Positions 13,560 through 25,821 of a stretch of 64,000 nucleotides of DNA are shown here, one piece after another. The position numbers and the translations under genes were made by a program. The stretch's first letter is position 1. Each line of letters opens with the position of its first letter. Source of the DNA: Chrysoperla carnea (Eukaryota > Arthropoda > Insecta > Neuroptera > Chrysopidae); the NCBI RefSeq assembly GCF_905475395.1, contig NC_058339.1, positions 6,208,001 to 6,272,000 on the forward strand, written 5' to 3'. The notes beneath the pieces were generated by a model. The model ran no database searches and had not been told where the DNA came from. It saw only the letters and a list, made by a program, of their open reading frames with translations.

Positions 13560-14135
13560 TTCATATGCGCAAAATAAGAAAGGATGATTTCGGAGAAATC
13601 AATGATTAACCTCGTATTTCCAAAATTTCTTCGCAAATAACTTGAAATCTATGCATTTTAAAGAATCAAGGATATCGTTTTTCTTAGAAATTACTAATTC
13701 AATCGACAAATGAACTCAATTTTTGAATTTTTTTGAGTCAAAATTACCTTATTAACTCAGTTTTATCAAATTCCGAAACAAACAATTTTTTGTGAAATTT
13801 TCGATTTTTTTAAAGGGGTCCCTTAAAAATTTTCCAAAAAATCGAGAAAAATATTTCGTTTGCGATTTGGATAAAACTCACTTTATAAGGTAATTTTGAC
13901 CCAAAAATTCCAAAAATTAGGTTCATTTAATATTTAAACGATTCGTTTTCGAGATAACGTCAAAAATCGATCCAAAATATTGTTTTTCTTAGAAACTACT
14001 ACTTCAATCGACAAATAAACCCATTTTTTGAATTTTTTGGGTCAAAATTACCTTATAAACTGAGTTTTATCAAATTCCGAGAGAATTTTTTATGAATTTT
14101 TCGATTTTTTCAAAGGGATACCCCTTAAAAATATT
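13560..14135. repeat. R9 palindromic satellite-like repeat
   Basis: Alternating direct and inverted copies of a motif built around 'TTTTGGGTCAAAATTACCTT', 'ATAAACTGAGTTTTATCAAA' and 'GGATACCCCTTAAAAA'. The same family is at 35.89-36.23, 54.42-54.92 (inside a GH1 intron), 57.86-58.35 and 63.93-64.00 kb. Confidence 0.75.
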
Positions 14136-14139
14136 ACAT

Positions 14140-15290
14140 TAGAAAGTTATCGGAGTTATTTTATTTATTATATCATTATGAGAATAATTTTTGTTGAAAG
14201 ATGAAAATTGTTCATACATTTAAATTTCTAGAAATTTGGGTAAATATTTTTTTACTTTATTTTTGAACAAATGAAACATTTAAAAACTCCTTTTTTTGTA
14301 TAAAAAACGTTTCCAAAAAAAGGATACGTTTTATGTAACCATTTGAAAAGTATTACTCATAAAAAAACAAAAAACTAAAAGACATTTAGTTTTTGTGAGA
14401 CCGTTGTAAAACAAACATTAATGACTGTGTCTTTTTGTTTGTTTTGGGGTTGATGAAATTATTATTTACTCAGTTTATATTACCCTTTTTTATTTTTTGG
14501 ATTTCAACATACTTTCCTGTAAAATAAAAAATATAAATTGTAATTTATGTTAAATAATTAATTTATTAAAGTATTTAACAAATTGAAGATGAAGTAATTG
14601 AGTTGAGAAATTTTTATAAATATTGAACTAAGTTTAGTTTCTCCATTCGAAACTTTAAGGGACATTAAAGTTGAGATAAAGCGTTCAGAATTAACAAATA
14701 AATTTTCCAAAGCTAATTAATGGTAAGGTGAGTTTGAAAAACCTACCTGACATTTGGAATATGTTGCATTTACTCAAAGGTAAACTTCTACTCAAAGACT
14801 ATGTGGTTTAATTTTCAGCAAAAATATCCATGCTTATTTTCAATAAAAAAACGGCATATTTTGAAAGTTTTTGATAATTTTCACTTGAAAATGAATGAAA
14901 ACAAATTAAAGACAACTTTTTAATAGAAAGTAAATATATTAGGAACGACATAGAATGAAAAAAACTAAGTGTCTCCATACAGATAAGGGATGTACGAGCG
15001 GGGTAGATTTAGGGTTGAAATTATTTTTATCTTATTTTCAACTTTGATGATGAATTTTAGTATATCTTTATGAATGTAGACAAAATAAAAATACAATTTT
15101 TCGATGCCTGCCTTGGTTTACCAAACATCGAAAGCTAAACAGTTAAACAAAATTTTCAATTTTCGATATTTTGAAAAATACGCCAGATATTGAAAAATTG
15201 TAATTGTAATTGTAAGTTAATACACAATCAAAATTGAAAATATCAATTTCTTAAATTTGTGCTCCCACTAACGGGCTCATACATCCCTAA
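14140..15290. other. Gene-free stretch
   Basis: No gene or structured repeat is supportable. The sequence is AT-rich with homopolymer runs. Confidence 0.45.
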
Positions 15291-15294
15291 ATAA

Positions 15295-15700
15295 TATTAT
15301 AAAGTTGAAAAGTTGATTTGTTTGTTTGGGTAAACGCGCTCATCTCAGGTACTACTAGTTCGAATTACTCGTAACCCACTTTTCGAGAAAAGCTATAGGC
15401 TATATAACATCATGCGCTAGAAATTCTTAGCCCGCTTTGCTGGACGATTTAGAAAACTAGTGAATGTATTATGAAATGAAACTTTACAATAATGTTAGCT
15501 CTTATGTCTGAATAAAACACAGGCCTTTAATTTATTAAGATACTAGCAATTACCCGCCTGTTTTGCTGGACGATTTCCTTTTTAAAAGAAAAATAATATG
15601 GTTTCTTAATTAAAGGTAACATATATTATTATGAATGGGGGGGGGTTAAGTGAGATCATCCAGCAAAGCGGGTGGGCTACTGCTACTTAATCATACAATG
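15295..15700. mobile_element. Helitron-like non-autonomous fragments
   Basis: The segment has 'AAGTTGATTTGTTTGTTTGG', 'ACGCGCTCATCTCAGGTACT' and 'AGCTATAGGCTATATAACAT', followed by 'CCGCTTTGCTGGACGATTT'. Such sequence is typical of widespread arthropod repeats. The 'cgtCCAGCAAAAC...gcgggtaatt' then CTAGT arrangement (minus strand, ~15545-15580) looks like a Helitron 3' end, with a GC-rich hairpin shortly before CTAG. The second piece at 15650-15690 shows the same GC-rich block in plus orientation. Confidence 0.5.
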
Positions 15701-15875
15701 AAAAGTTACAAAACTTAATAAATATTTCCGGACGCTTTGCTAAATCGAATCTGCACTCAACGAATACAATTTTTAACAAGTTGAATAAATAGTAAGTTAG
15801 TTGGTAACAAATTTAAATTTATATTACAAATCTATTAGTTTTGTAGACGATAAACAATGTCAACAAAATGTTATA

Positions 15876-15903
15876 CATGTATGTATGTATGTATGTATGT
15901 ATA
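15876..15903. repeat. (ATGT)n microsatellite
   Basis: Tandem ATGT tetranucleotides. Confidence 0.9.
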
Positions 15904-16082
15904 TTTTATATTTATTTAATTTAAAAGTTTCTCGTTGTACTGAACTTGATGTTTCTATAAGTACCTACTTGTACTTGCCTACAATATATCATGATTTTGA
16001 ATCGATGTACTTGCCATAAACAAAGTCTGATAAACAAAATATACAAGATAGATCATTTTCAGCTATTATGGGTAATCTATCA

Positions 16083-16125
16083 ACAAGTGAAATTTACAAA
16101 ATTTAAAAAACCCCCGACAAATGCG
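16083..16125 (+). repeat. R2 head fragment
   Basis: 'CAAGTGAAATTTACAAAATT' followed by 'AAAAAACCCCCGACAAATG' is the first ~40 bp of R2. It stops before the 'GGAACCCTAA' block. Confidence 0.5.
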
Positions 16126-16295
16126 ATTTATTCCTGGCGATTCCAATTTTTGGAAACTTAGCTATAAAATGTTCTCAAGCAAGTCGGTTCTACCGTTTAG
16201 GGGCTACAATGCCACTGAGAAATACAAAAACGCACAGATAAACACTTTAAATCGCACTTTTATAGCACTCCGTATAAAATCAATATCAAAACAAT

Positions 16296-16857
16296 TGAAA
16301 ACAAACAATTGACTGAGTTAATTGTTGAAATACCATGCATAGTCAGTGTTGATTTCTTTATCACATTACACATACAAACATGTGACACATATATAACTGA
16401 TAATCAAGTATATTACATATTATAAAATTTCCGCCTAATTGTCGCCCTCACGAGTAAACAGTGATGTTTATGAAAAAATGTTTCAAACAAAAGTTGTTTA
16501 ATTTTTGATAAGGAACATTTTTTACATTTAAAATTTTGTTCTATCTTTAACGGTTTACAAGATGGTTCTCAAGACACAATTGACCTATGATGCTCATTTA
16601 CAAACTTGACCTCACTTTTTCGTCCTGAGTACGCTGTAAAAATTTCAGCTCGATATCTTTTTTCGTTTTTGAGTTATCGTGTCCACAGACGGACGGACGG
16701 ACGGACGCACGCACGGACAACCGGAAATGGACTAATTAGGTGATTTTATGAACACCTATGACAAAATTTTTTTCCTAGCATCATTATTTTTAAGCGTTAC
16801 AAATTTGGGACTAAACTTAATATACTATGTATATTTCATATATACATGGTATAAAAA
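16296..16857 (+). mobile_element. R1 dispersed element, near full length
   Basis: This ~560-bp copy aligns throughout with 22.45-23.01 kb. Landmarks in order are 'AACAATTGACTGAGTTAATT', 'ATACCATGCATAG', 'TTTCCGCCTAATTG', 'GACCTATGATGCTCATTTAC', 'TGAGTACGCTGTAAAAATTT', 'TTTTTGAGTTATCGTGTCCA', a GGAC-rich run, 'GGAAATGGACTAATTAGGTG' and the end 'TATACATGGTATAAAAA'. ATACCATGCATA near the start is the inverted counterpart of TATACATGGTAT at the end, so the element may have short inverted ends. It has no coding capacity. R1 is the most abundant repeat in the window. Confidence 0.8.
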
Positions 16858-19800
16858 GAGTCCAGGACATGAGATAAGATGAAAAGAATACTCAGAGAGC
16901 TACATTTTTCAGGACAAATTTTTGGAAATATTTTAATTGAAATTGAAATATTTGAGTTGAGTTTGTTCTTTTGAATTACCTAATTATTTTACCGTTTCAC
17001 TTTTCGAAATCAATTGAGCCAAGTTTATTTGACCATTCATTTCCATAGTAATTATTTATATGTTAAAATTGTACGTCATGCTTTTTCCAAACTGTATCGA
17101 TTTTGAAGAGTCAGAATTTTTAATGCTGATGGTAGAGTTCATTCTCAAAACGTAAATCAATCATGAAATTTCTGATTTCAGGATGAAAATAACAACTTTC
17201 AAAGTTTAAAATCAATTTGCATTTCCTTAATAAGTACTTCAGTTTTACCTGTAACTAAACATGACATCGTGCAATATAGTTATTGGTTTGTTTATAGCAT
17301 GCTTTATCGCACGATAACTACATACCTATAGCACTCACTACACACACCGTTGTCAATGAAATATCATTTCCCTAATGTAATTAAAATGTAATTTAACCCG
17401 CTATATATGCTGTTTACTAATTTTAGATGACAAGTAATTATTATGTATATGTTATAGTTTGTGTTTTTAGGTGGGCAGGTAGTTCATTAACTGTTTGATA
17501 TTCATCCGTAGGAAGGCAACCCGAAAAACAAAATAAAAACATTAATAGGCTGACAGCTCGTAACAGAAAAACATCACTTTTTTACAGTCTGCCAATGATA
17601 GATGTCGTATACAGGGTGTTATGTTATAGATAGCAGAAAATTTTACCACTAAATTAAGCTTCTCAAGATAAATGGAAAAGCTCTTTACCAAATTTTGATC
17701 TACGGCTTGATTCAGAAGATGTGGCTATGGGAAAAATAAAAAGATTTATGAATTCAAAGACTTATCAAATTCATTAAACAATAATTTATTGTAAATTGAT
17801 TTAATTGGGTAGCGAACACTAAAAAAAATATTTTGTTGTCGTTATTTATAAAGAAAACAATACATATTTATCAAATTATTTCACCAATACAGAGACCACT
17901 TAGTTGTGGGTGGTATCAAATTCTATATTAATATGGGTACGAGGGGGGGGGATTAAACTGTGTAATACATTTTAGTTATGGCACCGCTTAAGTTATGGTG
18001 CCAGTAAATTTCCTGGCGCCGATTGAGATCACCAGATTCAACCAGATTGTTTTTTCTTTACTTATCAGTTATTGATCTGACTCCGAAGGTCTAAATTAAC
18101 AACCGCTTTTTGTGGATAGTAAGGATGTATACATATCTACAAAAAGTACTTAGACTGGGGGGTGCGCTGTCACAACAACTTAAGGTATTATAAGGAGGCA
18201 TTTTTTGTTGTTATTGAATGTTGTACAAGGGGATGCATCAAAAAATCAAATTAATTGTATATTCGAATGAAAAAAAAAGTCTCAAGAGAATCAACTTTCT
18301 AATTTAAAGTGTTTTTGTATCTTTTACCGCTTAGGATCTTAGTTTGGCTAATAAGAAACCCGAAGAACTGGATCAAATCTGATATCAGAGCCTGATGTCC
18401 CACATCAAACTAACCAACTTTTGATTAATCTATGTTTTGATTGGTTATCAACCAAACAAGCTTTTAGCCATTATAGATTAAAATGATACACTCTGTATAT
18501 AAATACCAAGACAAAACAGCGGCCTTGACTAGATTAGATTTTGTTGCCTAAAATATTTTACAAATAGAGGACGCTCATATTAGATATCAATCTATAAAAT
18601 TATAAAGATAGATTCTCAAAACTACTAATATGCATTTTATATAAAAATCTGTAATAGCACTCGATTATAATTTTATGAAAATATATTTCAATTGAAATAT
18701 CACTTGCACTGGTATCATATACCAGTGTTCATTTTGTAACACATAAAAGGGTAATTTATTCATTTTATTATGCATAAGTAACTAACGAAATGTCAGACAT
18801 ATAAGGTACAATGAACTAAAGAATTTATCGCAATTGTATTGTTCAAAGCAGGTAAATTACAATTAGTCTGATGGTTTAGTGTTTGATAACGAATTTAACA
18901 AAATTTCTGTAAAATTAAAATTAATACAAGAAATGTTTGGAAAACAAAAAATAAAATTAAATAATTTTTATCCAGTTGACCTTGAATATAAATAGAAATA
19001 GTTTTAGTAAAATAATATGTATTTTTAATAAAATATTGAACAAGTTGTTAACTTGTTTTTATTACGTGTAATTACATAATAATCAAACAGTAATATAAAC
19101 CTGTAAAATTTTTAATTTTAACTTTATGTTCTGAAGATGATCAAATAGATCGAATACATATAAAATAATAAATTTTTCTTTTGAAAATTCTGGATTATGC
19201 AAAAATTAATAAAAGTAATACAAATATAACATTTGTTGTTTTAATTTGCATATGGAACTCCATAAAGTAAATATCAATACATTGAATAAAATTAAAATTA
19301 ATTGAAAAACGAAGAAGTTATGAACATGCAAAGATTGTTGCTCGTATCTTTCGTGGAAAACAGCGTTTTATACAATGTGATAATTTCAAAAATATCCACT
19401 CTTAATAACTCTTGACTTGATGTGATTATTTTTTTGAGTGAAAACACGTTGATTTAGAAATCGAGAGGGAAGTTCAAAAGTGGTTCCTAGAGATTTTTGA
19501 GTTTCACCCCTTCTCCCTTAGCCACTCGCACTTTGTAATTTCAAATGGCACCCTCTACTTAGCATTTAAAAGGGCATACAGTTCTCTGTTAACCATGACA
19601 AAAAAAAAAAAAAAAATGAAATCAATCGACAGGTTTAGCCGATTTCAAAATAGACGTTTTCCCTGTGATTTTGCAACGAGTTTCTACATATGAAGAAGAG
19701 TTCAATGTTCACGACTATTTCTAATGATTGGCAGTTACAAGTATTAAATAATTTTTGGTGATATAGGTAAAAAAGAACATAGACCCTTAAGAAATATAAT

Positions 19801-20110
19801 AAATAATATTATATCACGTATATTAAAATGTATTCAGAAAGAGAAAATATGGGTGGGTGGTGTTTGTTGAAGGTATACACGTAAATACTTGAATGGAAGG
19901 TACCTAACTACCTACGTACGAATATAAAGATATAGTAGGTATGTGAATATAAGGTGGTAAGTATGCATATTTTATTATGAAAATGAAGAACGAATGACAT
20001 TATTTAAATAACAGTTTGAACATCATTTTTGCTTTCAAAGGTAAATTTAATTGTACGAGAGCCAATGATAAAATATTTACATTTTTATATTACTAAGCAT
20101 ATCTATCAAC
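16858..20110. other. Gene-free stretch
   Basis: No gene is supportable. The stretch includes a G-run at about 17943 and a partial copy of a repeat half at about 18340-18430 (related to the ends of the 10.2-kb element). Confidence 0.45.
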
Positions 20111-20112
20111 TA

Positions 20113-20432
20113 AACAAGTGAAGTTGACAAAATTTTAAAAAAACTCCGAGAAATTTTTCGGGTACTGAACCCTAAACTCGCACTTGAAACGTATCTAAGA
20201 ACCCTTTCCATTAAATTACCTTTTCTTCTCCAAACTGAGCCGATTTTGAGGATCATCGCCTATTTTTTAGTTGTTCCGGGTACGGAACCCTTAAGTCGGG
20301 CTTGAAACATAGCTAAGAACACTCCCCATTAAATAATCTTTCAAACGAAACAAAAAAATCCAAATTGGTTTATCCGTACACAAAGCGGTCAAACTTAAAA
20401 CACCCATTTTTTGGTTCGGGGGTTAAAAACAA
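20113..20432 (+). repeat. R2 dispersed repeat, near full length
   Basis: Head 'AACAAGTGAAGTTGACAAAA', two 'gaACCCTAA'/'CTAAGAACAC' modules, 'CCAAACTGAGCCGATTTTGA' and the closing 'ttcgggggttaaaaa'. The internal duplication of the module is clear in this copy. Confidence 0.7.
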
Positions 20433-20824
20433 CCGGAAAAATATTGTTTCATAATTGATTGAAGATTGTTGACTATAGGATTAAGCTGGGAAATCAACAT
20501 TGATTCAGAGTTGTATTAGCAACGAATAAGAACACCTTTCAAGCTTTGTTTTCCGATAAATTTTTCTTTTTTTTTTGCATTTTTAATGATTTTCCACTAG
20601 CTGTTTTTTCAATAAAATATGAATCATATGAAAAACTTCGCTGTAATTTGAGAGCGGTTCGAGGATTTTCGACTTATCTTTTATCCAATTTGTTGAAAAC
20701 GAGCTCTAGTATAAGTCCATTTAAGATGGCTATCGAATTTCCGAACACTATGCATACCCAGAAGACTAGAATTTTATGTTCCATTTCCATGAGCTCAAGC
20801 GAGACAGTTGGGCATGGGTATGGG

Positions 20825-21261
20825 TATGGAGGTTAGCGGGCCATGCTCGAGCATCGAGCTTCGAAGCAATGGTTCAGAGCACCTAGCCAAATAGACCCTT
20901 GTACTCTATCCCCGCTACGCTTTTCAGTGGCAAATATAACCAACTGATATACTGAAACCCAGGATCTGCCTAGCGCTGAGTTTCCTAATTTCTTCTGGTT
21001 CGACTATGGCCGGACCAAACCAATTCCTTTGCTGCTGTATGAGCGCCGGCAGTAACAGAGAAAGTGGATCGATGTTTCTTCTGAATTTTCTCCGCATCTG
21101 TCACACGCGGGAGATTGTCTTTTTGCAATCTGATGTTGGAACTTGTTCAGGTTATCATGCCCTGTGAGTAACTCTACGATGACTCTAATATCAGCACTGT
21201 TTAGTTTCAAGATCTCCTCGGCTCTGTTACCGAGCGAGTTTCCTTCACCCAACAGGCTTTT
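20825..21261 (-). mobile_element. Non-LTR retrotransposon 3' fragment, copy A
   Basis: The minus strand encodes the end of a non-LTR retrotransposon ORF2. It includes the C-terminal Cys/His motif C-D-R-C-G ... H-F-L-C-Y-C, typical of the region after reverse transcriptase/RNase H in Jockey/I/R1-like elements. It matches copy B (24.82-25.54 kb) and copy C (43.32-43.63 kb). Relative to B and C, one G is missing near 21050, which breaks the frame after the final Cys. The copy is 5'-truncated at 21261. The 3' side ends in 'GGCCCGCTAACCTCCATACC' followed by CCATAC-like repeats. Confidence 0.85.
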
Positions 21262-21605
21262 CGAGACAGTTATAATGATACAAAATGTTTTCGCACTAGT
21301 AGCTCCTTTACTTTAATATAAATATGAAATTTGAATAAAAAGACATTACAATCATCATCGCAGCATTTAATTCCTGGTTTTCACTCTCTTAAAGTTTTCT
21401 TCGTAATATATTTTCTTCACTGGAAGTAGTTGTTATAAAATAAGAGATATTATATCTGTCTGTTATTCCTCCACAGATTATTGAGTTATTGTATACAAAA
21501 ATTTTATTATTCTCATTTTCAGCGTTGCACAATTTTTTCCAGCACAAAAATTTTGTGTATTATTAATAAAAAAATGTCGAATAAAAAATTTTAAAATTTG
21601 ATAAA

Positions 21606-21770
21606 TTGAAAAAGTGAAATTAACAAAATTTAAAAAAACCCCGACAAATGTTTTCGTGTACGGAACCCTAAACTCACATTTTAAACATATCTAAGAACAC
21701 TCTGCATTAAATTGCCTTTTTTCTTAAGGCTTTTCCCAAATTGAGACGATTTGGAAGATCATTTTATTAT
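21606..21770 (+). repeat. R2 fragment
   Basis: First ~165 bp of R2 ('AAGTGAAATTAACAAAATTT', 'CGGAACCCTAAACTC', 'CATATCTAAGAACACTCT', 'AAATTGAGACGATTTG'). Confidence 0.65.
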
Positions 21771-21789
21771 TTGTGTTCTTAGACTATTA

Positions 21790-22265
21790 TCTCTACTCTA
21801 TATATTATAAATGCGAAAGTAAGTATGTTTGTTTGTTGGTTTGTTTGTTTGTTACGCTTTCACGCTAAAACTAGTGAATGGTTTTTAATGAAACTCTATA
21901 TCAATATAGTACTGATACTTCAGAATAACACATGAGATATAATTTATAAAGATATATTAATAAAAATTAAAAAAATTAAAAATTAATTTAATTTGACATT
22001 ACCATAAGTTACAGATTTCTGTAAAAGTAGTCATTTGACATTACCATAAGTTACAGATTTCTGTAAAAATAGTCAATATAAAATATTTCACAGCCATCTT
22101 TTCTGATATACTCAATGAATAATTACGACAATTATAAATTTAAAAAAAAATAGAAAACCATACATATACTTTACCTGTGCAAAACAATCCTCACCATTAT
22201 TTCGAGTGTTATAGAAAGGGGATAAGCGAGAGCAATCTTTATCAATCATGTATTCTACGTAATTA
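21790..22265 (+). mobile_element. Helitron-like repeat (R10), copy 1
   Basis: Starts 'CTCTATATATTATAAATGCG' and continues 'TTTGTTTGTTACGCTTTCAC', a widespread arthropod repeat start. It aligns with the reverse complement of 36.77-37.15 kb and, in its second half, with 45.49-45.69 kb. A ~48-bp piece ('TTTGACATTACCATAAGTTA') is duplicated in tandem at about 21994-22075. Confidence 0.65.
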
Positions 22266-22449
22266 AGGTTGGGATTATAAACTTATATTTTAGAAAAAAA
22301 TTAATTAAATTGATAAAAAGGTATAGTTTGATGAAAATTAACAATCTTATAAACATCATTTTTTGTATGTGTAGATATATAACTAAATAATAATTTTAAA
22401 AAGACTGTTTTATCATTTTCCCAACATAATTTTCTAACTCATAAATGAA

Positions 22450-23012
22450 CAAGTGAAAACAAACAATTGACTGAGTTAATTGTTGAAAAACCATGCATAG
22501 CCAGTGTTGATTTCTTTATCACATTACACATACAAACATGTGACACATACATAACTGATAATCAAGTATAGTACATATTATAAAATTTCCGCCTAATTGG
22601 CGCCGTCACGGGTAAACAGTGATGTTTACAAAAAAATGTTTCAAACAAAAGTTTTTTATTTTTTTATAAGGAACATTTTTTACATTTAAACTTTTGTTCT
22701 ATCTCTAACGGTTTACAAGATGGGTCCTATGGACCCAAGACCCAATTGACCTATGATGCTCATTTACGAACTTGACCTCACTTTTTACGTCCTGAGTACG
22801 CTGTAAAATTTGTAGCTCGATATCTTTTTTGTTTTTGAGTTATCGTGTCCACAGACGGACGGACGGACGGACGGACAATCGGAAATGGACTAATTAGGTG
22901 ATTTAGTGAACACCTATGATAAAATTTTTTTCCTAGCATCATTATTTTTAAGCGTTACAAACTTGGGACAAAACTTAATATACTATGTATATTTCATATA
23001 TGCATGGTATAA
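22450..23012 (+). mobile_element. R1 dispersed element, near full length
   Basis: Collinear with 16.30-16.86 kb over its whole length, beginning 'AACAAGTGAAAACAAACAAT' and ending 'TATGCATGGTATAAAAA'. GGAC repeats lie at 22855-22877. Confidence 0.8.
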
Positions 23013-23740
23013 AAACACTATTTTATCATTTTCCCAACACAATTTTCTAACTCATAAATGAAAAACGTTTTCAAACATAACAATGTCTTACTAGTTAAAT
23101 TGTATGTATTTCACAACCAGACAGACTAGACGCCGATGCGATGTATAATAAGAATGAAAGAAGACGTAGAAGAAGTAACTACATACAGGTAGTTATGAAT
23201 ATGTATAAATATAATAGAATTTTCTAGCCAGTTATAATAAATTGTATCACGTTCTATGAATATTTAATTATATTTGAGTGTTTTACAAAACAGTTGTTTT
23301 ACAAACGTTACAGAGTTAAGTTAGATACTATAAGTCGTTTGTTTGGTTGCTTGTTGTATAAAACTTGATTTGATGTAAAGTCTTTTGATGACAATCATTT
23401 CCTAAATAAAGTTTATGTCAAATGTAATATATATAAACATTTTATTAAAAACTTTGTGAAAGTTTAAATATTTAATAATAATCATGAATATTTTGACATG
23501 TTATCAATTTTATTTTATAAATTTAAATAACTATTTTTGATTACCTCAACTAATCAATTTTCTTTATATTAGTTAATTAAAGAGCAAAATTGATTGGCAA
23601 AATTTTGGAAAGGATTTTTCTAGATTTTTTCTTGGTTTTCTTGGATGTTTTTTTTCGATTTTACAATACCATTATAGTTGCTACTTGCAATATTATAGTA
23701 CATACCTACCTGTAAATTTCCAATTTCGTTATATTATAAT

Positions 23741-23975
23741 GGCCTAAATGGCCGAGCGGTCTAAGGCGCTAGTTTTAGAACGTTAGACTTAGGTTGCGGG
23801 TTCGAATCCAGGCAGCGGCAGTGTGAACAATTTATAATCACATTGTCGTCGCTTGGATAAGAACGAAGTAGCCGACTCCACCCACATCAAAAATGTAATT
23901 GTAAATATGTAAATAAATGAAGATTGACAAATAATGATGTCACAAAAACGGAGGTTAAACCCCCATTATTATTAT
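23741..23975 (+). mobile_element. tRNA-Leu-like SINE
   Basis: The 5' part carries both RNA polymerase III internal promoter boxes of a tRNA: box A TGGCCGAGCGG (23749-23759) and box B GGTTCGAATCC (23799-23809). The D-arm string TGGCCGAGCGGTCTAAGGCG is that of tRNA-Leu. The tRNA-like part continues into a non-tRNA body and ends in an ATT-rich tail (about 23967-23976). TATAATGGC occurs at both ends (23735-23743 and about 23975-23983) and is a probable target-site duplication. I infer a SINE and not a functional tRNA, because no 5'/3' acceptor stem can be formed and a body follows. Confidence 0.8.
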
Positions 23976-24069
23976 ATAATGGCATTGCAAAAACTTCGAA
24001 AAACGAAGAAAACTTCTAGGAAATATTTTCAAAAATTTTGCACAACAAATGTTTCCTATTTTTTATAGT

Positions 24070-24770
24070 TTAGAAAATTTGCACCAAGTATTGATCTAAT
24101 TTGCGCTCTCACGGGTAAAACTCATGATGTTTATGATAAAACTGATTCAAACAAAAGTTGTTTCTTTTATACGGAAGTTTTTTTTACATTTAAACTTTTG
24201 TTCTATCTTTAATCGGGTTACAAGGTTTGTCCTACGAACCCAAAATCAGAATCTGGGCATGTCAGAAACATTTTAGCTTGATATCTCTTTTCGTTTTTGA
24301 CTTAGCGGGTTCACGAACAAACAGACAAACGATTTTTTGAACATCTTTACGCAAATTTTTTGCGTACCAACCATATTTCTAAGCGTTACAATTAAACTAT
24401 ACATTGATATATATTTCATATATACAGGGTGTTACTTCTTATTTTCCCTAATTGCGGTAGAACCCCGTAATAAAGTTTACTATCACAAGATTTAAGAACA
24501 TAACTACCGGAATCATTAAAACGGTGATATCGAATATAAATGATTATAGCGTACTCAGGACGTAAAAATTGAGCTTGAGTTCGTACATGAGCAACATAGG
24601 TCAATTAGGTCTTCGATTCGTATAAGGCCTGTCTTGTAAACCGTTAGAGATAGATAAAAAGTATAAAGGTAAAAAATGTTTCAACAACTTTTGTCTAAAA
24701 CATTTTTTCGTTACCTACATTATTTACCCATGAGGTCGCAAATTAGATTAGAACATGCTATAATATGTAT
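24070..24770. repeat. Two diverged R1 copies, tail to tail
   Basis: 24.07-24.43 kb is a diverged plus-strand R1 ('AAACAAAAGTTGTTTCTTTT', 'GTTCTATCTTTAATCGG', ending 'TATATTTCATATATACA'). 24.53-24.77 kb is a minus-strand R1 ('AGCGTACTCAGGACGTAAAA', 'TTGTAAACCGTTAGAGATAG'). The two are opposed, forming a broken palindrome. Confidence 0.65.
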
Positions 24771-24820
24771 GCATGTATTGTATCAAGTATACATTTAATT
24801 TATATATGTATGTGTTAATG

Positions 24821-25540
24821 TATGGAGATTAGCGAGCCATGCTCGAGCATCGGGCCTCGAAGCAATGGTTCAGAGCACCTAGCCAAATAGACCCTTTTAC
24901 TTTAAACCCGCTACGCTTTTCAGTGGCTATTATAACCAACTGATGTACTGAAACCCAGGATTTGCCTAGCGCTGAGTATCCTAATTTCTTCTGGTTCAAC
25001 TATGGCCGGACCAAACCATTTCCTTCGCTGCTGTATGAGCTCCGGGCAGTAACAGAGAAAGTGGATCGATGTTTCTTCTGAAGTTTCTTCGCATCTGTCA
25101 CACAAGGTTGTCTTATTCCAATCTGATGTTGGAACTTGTTCAGATTATCATGCCCTGTGAGTAACTCTACGATGACTCTAATATCAGCACTGTTTAGTTT
25201 CAAGATCTCCTCGGCTCTGTTACCGAGCGAGTTTCCTTCACCCAACAGGCTTTTGGCGATTCGCCCTCCGTCGTAGCTGGTCGATGCCTTTAATTGTTGG
25301 TTTTTCAGATTATCTCCTAATCTGTTAAGACCTTCTTGGTATGGCATTCTCGCAAGCTTTTCTTGAGTGGGAGCCATGGTGGTTCCCAGTTTGGCCAGCT
25401 TGTCTGCTCTCTCATTACCGTTCCAACCAGAGTGTCCGTGGATCCAGGTAATATTGACTTTATTGTGCCTCGCCTGGTTGTTTAGACTGTTTCTAGTCTC
25501 CTTGACGAGTCGCGATGACACTGTACAGTTTGATAGCGCT
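24821..25540 (-). mobile_element. Non-LTR retrotransposon 3' fragment with RNase H, copy B
   Basis: The longest of three copies. Translated from the minus strand, the frame entering at about 25540 contains an RNase H signature (I-T-W-I-H-G-H-S-G-W-N-G-N-E-R-A-D-K-L-A). It is followed by ~80 residues and the Cys/His motif C-D-R-C ... H-F-L-C-Y-C-P near 25060-25105. An RNase H domain after reverse transcriptase is found in I-type and some Jockey-group elements. A 4-nt deletion near 25105 relative to copy A shifts the frame just before the Cys/His motif, so the copy is dead. It is 5'-truncated at about 25540, and its 3' end 'GGCTCGCTAATCTCCATAC' matches copies A and C. Confidence 0.87.
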
Positions 25541-25654
25541 TAGAGAAGAAAGATACTTTTATTACTTTGTATGTGCGAGTGACTATCTTACTTTACTTAC
25601 ATGACGTAAACAACAAACGATTGCGTAATCAACACTGTCTGTACGTGGTATTTC

Positions 25655-25695
25655 AACAGTTAACTAAGCTAATTGTTTGTTTTCACTTGTTTTGC
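25655..25695 (-). repeat. R1 head fragment
   Basis: The reverse complement of the R1 start ('AAGTGAAAACAAACAATT' ... 'TTGAAATACCA') without the rest of the element. Confidence 0.5.
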
Positions 25696-25821
25696 GCCGA
25701 AATTTGCATGAATATTTTTCTAGTATTTTTATTGCCGATTATTCAAAGGTTTTCTTATTTAAAATCTACCACACTCTTGGGGCATAGTGCTAATACGAAT
25801 AATTATTGTAATTTAATAAAC

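Noticed and set aside
20546..20836. 96-codon plus-strand frame
   Set aside because: It continues into the non-LTR 3' end on the opposite strand, and has no domain or splice support.
23741..23825. Functional tRNA-Leu gene
   Set aside because: The D arm and T arm are good, but no matching acceptor stem forms and the sequence continues into a SINE body with a tail.
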